Source: Agapanthus africanus (lineage: Eukaryota; Streptophyta; Magnoliopsida; Asparagales; Amaryllidaceae). Taken from it: a DNA stretch of 64,000 nt. Positions 56,043 through 64,000 of the stretch are shown here, in pieces. Position numbers and translations under genes: made by a program. How positions within the stretch are numbered: position 1 is the first letter of the stretch; each line of letters starts with the position of its first letter. The DNA lies in NCBI GenBank assembly GCA_030015575.1, contig JASDDO010000001.1:137597988-137661987 (forward strand), given 5' to 3'. The notes under the pieces are model-generated. The model was given only the letters and a program-made list of their open reading frames with translations. It was not told where the DNA came from and did no database searches.

Positions 56043-58259
56043 TTTATTATATATCTGTAACCTAATCTGGTCACCTGGTCACTGCAATAAGAAGAGAGAG
56101 AAGAAAACACTCAGCATGATGCTCTTGCAAGTTTAGATTAGTTTTTAATTTATCTAAACAGGATGGCTCCCACTGTTTCTCGAATCCTTCCACAAACCAT
56201 AAAAGGAGAATTAGTCAGGATTGATCTCACCATACAATACTTTCTTAACTGTTCGGCCAGGCTAGTGTCGGTACTTCGAGGGAGGTTTTACGACGCTTTC
56301 GCGAAGTTCCTTAATTAAAAAACCTCTTTTCCCTAGAGGCATAGCCCCGCTAACACTGTTCTAGACACCTACTTGGTTTATAGTATTGATCGTTAAGTGA
56401 AGAATCTCCCGAGAAGTAGCAGATACTCACAGTAGGATTGGGACCCAAATATCATTATGTGATAACGCTGAAGGAATCTTACCAACATTATCAAACTCCA
56501 TATGGTATGCAGTACTAGCAAGTTTCAGTTTCTATAGAAACTCCCGATGTGGATTTTTGCCCCATGCGTTTATGACCTTGACGAAGGCCAACATATCATA
56601 AGTCACATGTCAAATTCTACCCATCATTGTCCAGGTTAATTTGAACCCACCCGTACATACCCTTGACGAAGGCCAAAATAGTACACGACTGTCCTAAACC
56701 AACGCATATATCTATGCTGTAGATGAATATTCAATAGCTACCAAACACTATGCCTTGGCGAAGGTCAAAATACATAGCTTGAATACTACTGAATATTCAA
56801 CTGAAATGACGAAGGCTATAAATGGTTTTGGCTAAACCGTGAACGTAGTGAACTTGATATAATCGAAGGAACCTGATAGCTTTTAAAAAGAGTGGTTTAA
56901 GTTCCGTATTTAAAAGTCTCCTGTTTTAAAATAACTGAGTAGTTTTAAAATTTGTTCCAACGATTCAGCTTTGCTTTGTTTGCTTTGCATTAATGTAATG
57001 CAGTCTCATCAATTAACCTACCATTGCAGAAAACAACGAAAATACAATGTACGCTTATGCCATCCGCATTCGTCACGGGGCCCCGTCATCACCCATTAGG
57101 TTACTTAACTAACGACAGAGTATGGGCTGGACTAGCACGGATGCAAAACATAAGCAACGTCTATTATATAATATATATATAATAATATCCATTCGTCAGA
57201 CGCAATGATAGGCATTCCAGATCACAGATGAACACATTGGATATATTAGGAATTCCGCGTTTCGTTTGAGCCTGTAACGAAAGACGGATTCCACGGTCGT
57301 GATGAACAGCCAAACCCTACCATAGACCCCCACGGGTGCGGAAAACTAACCGCCAAATACCCGATGTGAAGCAACCTCCCTCAACAAAGTTAGTAGGCCA
57401 CTCAGCACTTCAAAGTACCCGATAGTTTGTGCACCCCACCATGGGTCTATCGTAGGAGCAAAAAAAGTAAAAGGAATAATACAAAGGTGGCTACAACCTC
57501 AACCCGAATATGCCTCGCAAAAATAATATTACATCAATTTACAAATTTTACATCGAATGAAAGAATGAAAACCCTTATTTCACATCCCCGGCTATTCATC
57601 CACGGCGATCCAATAAGTTCATATACACAAACTATCACAACAACATCACAGATATGTGCAACCCTGACTAATTGACGTATAGCAATTAGTCGACATTTTC
57701 AAACACATATATACATCACAAAGCTTGTAAAGTAACTACGACATTAGAATTCCGCACGCAATTAGCAAACTTAACCAATTTTCCAAGACATGAAAATCTA
57801 GTGAGCTAAAGTTCCAAAACCGATTGTTTTGAGCCAATCTGGGAGTCGAAACGAACTCGAAACCCGCCCGAATATTCACAGAGGTGAAGACATAAGAATA
57901 ATTATCGAACTGGGGGCCTTAGGGGGTACCCACCCCCGGGGTCCACCACGAGGTGGCCCCTAAAGGGAGGCAGACCCGAGAGCACCAAACTGTGGTGCTC
58001 TCGGGTCACCAGCTCCCAAGAGCACCTTGTGGTGGTCTTGGGGGGTGGTCCCGGCCGTTGGTCCTCCCCGAGGTGTCCCCGAGGTGCGTACGCTCCACCC
58101 CGCGGATTCTCGGTTCAAACTGTGAGCCCGCGAGGTGTGCAAACAACTTAAAACATCAATTTTGAAAACTGTTTTTGTCGGCAGTTTTTGCGCTACAAAA
58201 ACGGCGGATTTCTAATGTTGCTACAAGCTATCTATGGTTTATGAGAGGCTTTGATACCA
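56043..58259 (-). other. Copia-4 leader and primer site
   Basis: The minus strand reads GTGGTATCAAAGC after the LTR, close to the initiator Met site. The leader holds a GC-rich segment (57900-58135) with a 14-bp perfect hairpin, and three copies of CCTTGACGAAGGCCAA-type motif (56576, 56661, 56753 on the plus strand). No other gene is seen. Confidence 0.75.
57974..58006 (-). other. Leader hairpin of Copia-4
   Basis: ACCCGAGAGCACCA (57974-57987) pairs perfectly with TGGTGCTCTCGGGT (57993-58006) around a 5-nt loop, about 240-270 nt after the primer site. Confidence 0.85.
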
Positions 58260-60303
58260 CTGTAAGTCGATGTCGCGCACCCCACGTGTTCGCGAGGAGG
58301 CGGAAATTGCAAAAAATGATTTTTACGGGCTTCGCAATACCGACTTGAACCAAGGATCAAATATAAACCATAACTAGCAAACTACATGAGGTTTAACTAC
58401 TATGATATGAAGTTATACCTCATGATTCAAGTCCTTTGGGTCTTCATCGCTGTCCTCCACTCATTGTCGGCTTCAAGGATCATAACGGATCATAGCAACC
58501 TTGACGGCCTCCTCGAGTCAAAGACGATCCACCCGAGAGTCTATAGTTCGAGCTCCTACCTCAAATCTGAGGTAACTATGGCTTCTAGTTCGCTAAACTA
58601 GACGTCCTAGAGGGTGTAGAGTGTGAAGATGGAGTGCTTTGTCTCTTGGAACCCTAGGATTCTCAACACATGAGAGCTTTTAGGGTTTTTAGTTGAGAGG
58701 AAGAAGAAGAGAGCTAACTTGAGGAAATAGAAATAGTTTTTGATAATGATCAAAAATGAGATGGCTCACTTGATTTGACTACAAGCATGGCAAGAAAATA
58801 TCTCACCAAAGAATTATCTAGTGCCATAAAAATATCTTACAAGAAATATCGAAGTCAAAGAGTCAAACCAAGTCAAGTGGTCAAACCAAGTCAAATGGTC
58901 AAAAACCAAGTCAAGTAGTCAAAATAAGTAGCCATGACACAATTATCATTTACAAATATAACAATTACTTTCCTCCACCTCATAATTGTTTTAATCAAGT
59001 CAATGGTCAAAACCCTAATGAGGTGTCTCCTTCTATGCCCCTCTCAGCCATATATACATATCCGCATCCGTGTTCCGAGAAACACGAATACAAAGAGACG
59101 AAACTGATCCATCAATATAATACTAGGATCCGGCTTAAATCAAAGCCTACTAGTATTATCCGCCCGATCATCATACGTGCACAAGTATACGTAAGTGATC
59201 GAAGCCCTGCCGTAAAACCATACGGACTCTACACCTTTTGCCCGGTGCAGGGAAACTCTCTATGTGGGACTCTAAAGACTCGACACTACGCTGGCAGTGG
59301 GTTCAACCACAAGACGTAAGCGGTACTAACTGCACGTAACGGCTACCTAGGTAGATGTCGATAAGAAGGCCGATGAGCCAACTCATCCAAACTCCTACTG
59401 AGCCTGTATGTGACAATCTCTGTACAGTCCGGTCTGTTTGTCTAAGAGTATCGCATAACGAGTCTAGGGGGCGGTAATCGTCAGACCCCTAATAGCGCAA
59501 TAAGTCGTGTCGGAGAGTAGCCCAATACACCTTGAGAAACTACTGGAATACCTACCAGTAAATCTCGCTTGCCTTGGCCAAGAACTTTGTGTAATGGCTT
59601 TCCGAACACAGCGTGATATCAACCCCCAATACCGGGAAAGACGAATCCTATCTAACCGCCACTGCCTCCAAGTGCTTCGGGACTGCACCGAACTACTACC
59701 TGTTTGCATGACTCCTTTGAGCCGTGGTAGGGTAGTAATCAAAGTACAGTGGGAACACACTCGAGGCGAAGTAGCAGTGTCAAGTCGACAGATTATGCTA
59801 TGCTCATGTTACCTGAGAACTGCTACCCGACGATAGGTATAATACCCACCAACAGTTCCCGACGAGTCATGTCCAGTAACTCATAACCTAATGAGCACCT
59901 GCATACTATCTTCGGTACGGCGTACTAATGGCTGTGGGACAGACCAACTCCCATGCTGGGATAAGAAACGTATACACTAGTCTACTGTGGAGTATCGATA
60001 CCCCGTCTCGATAATCCTTCGACTAAGGACCTGTATAGGATGCGCTTATAAATTACCCAGCCCCCACTAGTGTGACTGCCATCACAATGCTGGTAATCAA
60101 GTAAAGATCCTAAGGGCTCTACCAATATGTATAAGCGATATGCTAATAAAACACATGCACATATTGAGATAGAAACAAACCAGGTAGCATACTACCATTT
60201 TGAGCAAGACTGCTACTATATCCGTGTATATCCCAAGCTCCCATTAAGTAATATACAATCCATTATGATAAAATAGCGGCCTCTAGGGCATATATCACTA
60301 ACA
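58260..60303 (-). repeat. Copia-4 5' LTR
   Basis: Plus-strand ends are TGTAAGTCGATG and ATATATCACTAACA, so on the element strand it starts TGTTAGTGATATATGCCCTAGAGGCC, like Copia-2. It is about 2.04 kb and includes a W-box cluster and the central CCGGGAAAGACGAATCC block. Confidence 0.9.
58854..59010 (-). promoter_or_regulatory. W-box (TTGAC) cluster in Copia-4 LTR
   Basis: Ten GTCAA (minus strand TTGAC) cores within about 157 bp, all TTGACC or TTGACT on the element strand. They sit about 1.3-1.45 kb from the LTR start, the same place as in Copia-2. Confidence 0.7.
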
Positions 60304-60440
60304 GAAACAACGCTGCGGAGCAGGGGGAAGGGTCCACACAAATGACTCCGAGCACGTCACTAGAAGAACAAATTGATAAGCTAATAAGAAAAGCTTTTCA
60401 AGCAAGCAAAGATAACCAAATCCGTGAGATGGCCATTGAT
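60304..60440 (+). other. Short open remnant of unknown origin
   Basis: A plus-strand frame (about 45 codons) next to the Copia-4 LTR reads NNAAEQGEGSTQMTP and then the helix-like LEEQIDKLIRKAFQASKDNQ before stopping. It has the look of a coiled-coil piece, possibly from a gypsy gag, but I do not recognise it. Confidence 0.25.
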
Positions 60441-60445
60441 TGATC

Positions 60446-62019
60446 GTGAAAAGTTGTGTGTATGTATGTTGTAAATAACCGCAATGAATAACGGTGTCGC
60501 AATAACTAGCCGCTAGTGAGTACGGGTTGTCCACAGAGAAACGGTGAACTGATTTTCTTGTTTTAGACGAGTTGATAAAAGAGAGGAGGGATTGTTGTCT
60601 TTTCTATTAAAAGGGGATGGAAAGTTTATAATAGAAGGGGTTGTAGGGTTTATAGGACTTAGTAGTTAATGGATGAAGGCTTAAAAATAATTCTTTTTAT
60701 CTTTTAATTATTTAAAACTAGAGAGATAGCGATGAATGTGGATTAGCGTTCTTGGAGGAAATTAGGGTTTCCCTCTACTGCCCTTGTCCTTCCATTGATC
60801 TCTATTTATCTCAAGCCCTTAACAAAACAAGTATTAATGAATCTTAAATCGTGGTCGTGACTATCATTAATTGATAGCGCGCCCGATAAGAGAGTTAGCA
60901 TTTATTTTGCTAAAATTTATAAAAATTAAAATATCAAAAGAAATTAAGGGATTTTTTTATCCATTATTCTACCCAATCGTACAAACCCTAGCAAGAAAGA
61001 AATTACTCGCTCATGCTTATTAGCAATTTAAAATAGATGTGGAAGATGAATGAACCCATAATTAAAATTTAAAACTGTAGAAAGTAATACGGAAAGTAAA
61101 TGTAGAAAAGTAATGCGGAAAATAAAGTGCAGAAAAGTAATGTGGAAAGTAATGCAGAAAAGTAATGCGATAAAAATTAAAGGAAAAGACTACCTTTATT
61201 GATCAACTAGCGCATTACAAAATTGCTTGCTGAAAAAGTAAATTACAAAAACCTATTTGCTTGCTAGATCTCTCTCTCGATCGATGGATATATGAATGTT
61301 GAATTTTTGAATGAATTTGATAGACAGCTCTCGGTCCTTTATATAGTTTTTGGAATTAGAAACCCTAGATGCCATATTGAAGAGTGTAAAATTACGATGC
61401 AGGCCTTGAATTTCCAGTTCTTACGGCCACTAACAGACCGCGGAACTGCCGCCCCAACCTCTGTTTGACTGCGGATCTACCGCCTTCTGGTGGGATTGTG
61501 ACTTGGGATTTTTTCATGGCTTCTTCTATCGATATTTGGAGATTCTCTTGATACAAAGATTCTGAAAATATTGCTCTTAGTCTCTGCCGTTGCTAGATTC
61601 TTCGATTTGCTCTAAATATTCGGCAGATTCGGTTTGATACTTTGATTTGATGTGGATCTCCTACTTAGATTTCAGACCTGAGCTAATCTTATTATAATAC
61701 CTGCACAATATCTCAATTCATCTTGTTATTAGCATTGTTATTTTTGAGATATTATTCCAACCATTTATATGATATGATATCTTAAGAATATTGATTAGGA
61801 ATATTTGATATGATATGCATATTTAATTAATAATATTTCATTTAAATATTATATGTATATATTTTCCCTAATTATATTAATTATAAATAAAGAAACATAT
61901 GATAATAATCTTTTTATAAATAAACCCACATATGTTCTTGATTTACAATTAACACCTTTTAGTAGTAAACAATAATAGGGAAAATGTTCATATAAATGTG
62001 CAATATTTTTGACTAATCA
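60446..62019 (-). repeat. Probable 3' LTR of gypsy element C
   Basis: The right end ...GACTAATCA is followed by AATACCCCTAAACTT. On the minus strand that is a purine tract AAGTTTAGGGGTATT running into TGATTAGTC, a border common in plant Tat/Athila-group elements. The left end is uncertain. The GTGAGTACGGGTTGTCCACAGAG segment near 60515 resembles the outer part of such LTRs. No gene inside. GGAAAGTAATGCGGAAA-type short repeats occur at 61080-61170. Confidence 0.45.
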
Positions 62020-62036
62020 AATACCCCTAAACTTAT
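62020..62036 (-). other. Polypurine tract of element C
   Basis: Minus strand AAGTTTAGGGGTATT directly before the presumed LTR start TGATTAGTC. The adjoining CTCGGGACGATCAAAGATAAGTTT fits the usual context of this tract in plant gypsy elements. Confidence 0.5.
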
Positions 62037-63551
62037 CTTTGATCGTCCCGAGCGAACTATTTATTTTCAAAGAAAAAGAAAAAAAAATCCAGCACAGTTT
62101 CATAGGCAACATGATCGCACTTAGCTCGTGCAACAAGCCTTTAAATCTTTAAGTATCTCTAGTAGGAGGAGTGTTGTCTCCTGAGGGTTTTCAGCGGATT
62201 ACACCCACAAAATCCCAAAATGAAAAGAAAGAAGATAAAAATTACATGCAAAGATAAGCAACATATAAAAGAAAAAACTTGAAATAAGTGTTTCAAACTA
62301 TACTAGCTTTTAAGTTGTCATGAGCCCTATCTTAATAGTCATGAAAAGATATCAGAAATCACATCATCTCACAATAAAATATCGTCTTTAGTCTTCCTCC
62401 CTATCTTTTCTCCTAACATCGATCATATACCCCTATGTGTGTATAAAATTCGTCCCTACACTTGGAGATTTCAATTCAAGCTATATTTCTTAGTACTTTT
62501 TAGTAGGTGATGTTTTAGATGGAATTGCTCACATATTCTTCATGCGATCGTTAATATTTCTTGAGGAACTAACCAACCGATTACCGAATGTGCTCACTTA
62601 TTAAGACGTAATTAGCAATATTCTAGTCTTGCAACACCTAAGGCTTAGCAGTGACTCCCAAACCAGTTGGTCTAAGGCACTAGGTGATAAGGCACCCTTT
62701 GCTATATTTTTTTATGCTGCCTTAGGTAATTACAAAACTAGTGTTTATTTTTCTGCACCATTTATATTTTATGTGTCATTTATATTTTGTTATATTTTTT
62801 CCCTCATACTAAGATTTCTAGACAAGAGTATTTCAAGGTATCCTCTACTATCCCAAGTTTCAAGATGTGTGCACATGCATATAGTAGGGTATCAACATTC
62901 AGAAGTTTGGACTCAAGAATAGGGACTATTTGTCATACTTATTTCTATCCGTAAATTAGTGATTCCTTCATCTTACTAATCCTTGGGACAACAGCTCATG
63001 ACTATGTATTACTAGCTTTGATTTAAAACATCTAATTTTCTTTCATTTCTTAAATCTTTTCATATCTTTCATATGTATTTTCACTTTCTAACTTTTATTT
63101 TCAAAAATTTATACAATGCAATATTTACATATGATGCGTGGATATATACAAACCACCCCCCCAAACTTATTCGCAGTAGTGTCCTCACTAATGTTGTCCT
63201 GTAAACTCAAAACCCAAAAACTAGGAGAAACAGTTCAATATTATGGTATAAAGAAGGGGTTAAGAGTGAATGACATTGAAATCCTCCCCCAAACTTGTTT
63301 TTGGCTCACAATCATGCAAAACTTTCCTTTTTTTCAAGAGCCATTTTGAAAATATTTTTCTTCTTCCCCCAAACTTGAGTCTTCCCCTAAACTTGAGTAA
63401 AACAGTGTTTTCATTACTAAGCAGTAAAATTCAACATGAGAGGGGGGGTAAATATTATTATTGGTCTATATAAAGCTTTACAAAGACCAAAAGTTAAAAC
63501 CAACCATTCAAATATTTTGTCTGGGTAACACCATGACTGGTAGAAGAATAC
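62037..63551 (-). mobile_element. Element C 3' non-coding region
   Basis: AT-rich, no gene on either strand. Four further CCCC-YAAACTT tracts (63155, 63284, 63365, 63382), read on the minus strand as AAGTTTGGGGG-like purine runs, suggest repeated purine tracts before the 3' LTR. A segment at 62630-62700 (CACCTAAGGCTTAGCAGTGACTC) is reminiscent of 3' regions in the same group. Confidence 0.4.
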
Positions 63552-63998
63552 TCAAGACTGTATAAGAATAGAGATTGTATCATGTCTTGAATAGAAGAAA
63601 CAGAAATGAGAGTAACGATAAGAGATGAAGATGGGGGAAGATAAGAGGTGTAATCGAAAGGTTTTACGTCTCGGTTGGTGGAGACGAAAAAGCGCTGGTG
63701 AATGAAAACGAGAATATGAAAGATAAGGAATGGGTGGAATAGTCGCATTCTTATATGTAATAAGAAGAAAGGGTGGTGGTTCAACTTTTTCGGCCTCAAA
63801 CAGAGGCGCACGAATTTCCGGTGGAGGTTGATTCATCACAACATCCAAGTTTTTAAGGAACGCAAGTTCTTTGGCGAAAATATTTTCAAAACTTTTATCG
63901 ATATTCCGAATAATGATCTCATCAGAATGAAAAGAATAAGTGGAATATGCAGATTCATTAGGAAGATTGATATTTTCAAGGTCAATGTGTTGCGCACT
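63552..63998 (-). CDS. Unrecognised open frame running off the right edge
   Basis: The minus strand is open for about 149 codons from the window edge to a stop at 63552, without needing a start codon inside. The peptide includes IDLENINLPNESAYSTY, a Pro-rich NQPPPEIRAPLFEAEK and a basic/hydrophobic tail. I recognise no domain. Its place upstream of the purine tracts of element C suggests it is the end of an internal frame of that element (an env-like or extra frame is possible), but this is inference. The last third is Ser/Ile/Phe-rich and may be beyond the true coding end. Confidence 0.35.
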   Translation of the reverse strand, partial: SAQHIDLENINLPNESAYSTYSFHSDEIIIRNIDKSFENIFAKELAFLKNLDVVMNQPPPEIRAPLFEAEKVEPPPFLLITYKNATIPPIPYLSYSRFHSPALFRLHQPRRKTFRLHLLSSPIFISYRYSHFCFFYSRHDTISILIQS

Positions 63999-64000
63999 AG

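Larger units (their letters stand above)
54646..60303 (-). mobile_element. Copia-4, 5' half of a Ty1/copia element (fossil)
   Basis: Read on the minus strand: 5' LTR (58260-60303), a near-match to the initiator Met primer site (58247-58259), a leader of about 2.2 kb, gag (about 55.3-56.04 kb), protease and GAG-pre-integrase (about 54.65-55.25 kb). The remainder of pol and the 3' LTR are not present; the sequence adjoins the Copia-3 3' LTR. LTR and gag are closest to Copia-2. Several breaks in the coding parts. Confidence 0.85.

Noticed and set aside
58386-58601. Small plus-strand frame starting with a hydrophobic, signal-peptide-like stretch
   Set aside because: It lies antisense in the Copia-4 5' LTR and has no counterpart supported by homology. 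The hydrophobic start is most likely chance.

Overview
The window looks like plant nuclear DNA, probably from an angiosperm with a large, repeat-rich genome. It is almost entirely nested LTR retrotransposons. The evidence is LTR pairs with TG...CA ends, initiator-Met tRNA primer sites, purine-rich tracts at LTR edges, target-site duplications, and plant-type Tat/Retand gypsy and Ty1/copia proteins. I found no convincing host gene, tRNA, rRNA or CRISPR array, so functional statements below concern old or young mobile elements.

Layout. (1) 1-7450: the 3' end of a Ty3/gypsy chromovirus of Tekay/Del type, with a purine tract running into an LTR start, followed by a second, probably solo, LTR of about 4.35 kb (2145-6495), then AT-rich unidentified DNA. 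(2) 7451-18030: minus-strand Tat-type gypsy DNA. Element A has a 3' LTR (7451-9130), a long tandem-repeat 3' region interrupted by a solo LTR of the same family (10850-11941), and a gag region (13088-14643) with no pol. A third LTR (about 14707-16390) follows, and then the 3' repeats of element B. (3) 18031-28413: Copia-1 (minus), with near-identical 2,208-bp LTRs around a decayed interior, inserted into element B. (4) 28414-33983: the rest of element B, a decayed Tat pol. (5) 33984-54645: Copia-3 (plus), with Copia-2 (34006-44439, plus, looks whole, CCTTA duplications) inserted 22 bp into its 5' LTR. (6) 54646-60303: 5' half of Copia-4 (minus). (7) 60304-64000: a short open remnant, then the probable 3' LTR and 3' internal region of a third gypsy element (C, minus) that leaves the window.

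All four Copia copies belong to one family with LTRs of about 2.0-2.2 kb and unusually long leaders of about 2 kb. They split into two subfamilies. Copia-2/-4 carry gag and a dense array of WRKY-type W-boxes in the LTR. Copia-1/-3 have no recognisable gag, share a 150-bp leader duplication, and may move in trans. Each leader carries a regularly spaced, three-copy dyad motif, and each has a hairpin about 185-270 nt after the primer site. The Tat LTRs carry arrays of CACGTG boxes and five copies of a GGAGTT-N-AACTCC palindrome, and a 30-bp monomer recurs through Tat 3' regions. These non-coding architectures are the most interesting content.

All LTR counts and repeat periods were made by eye and are approximate.
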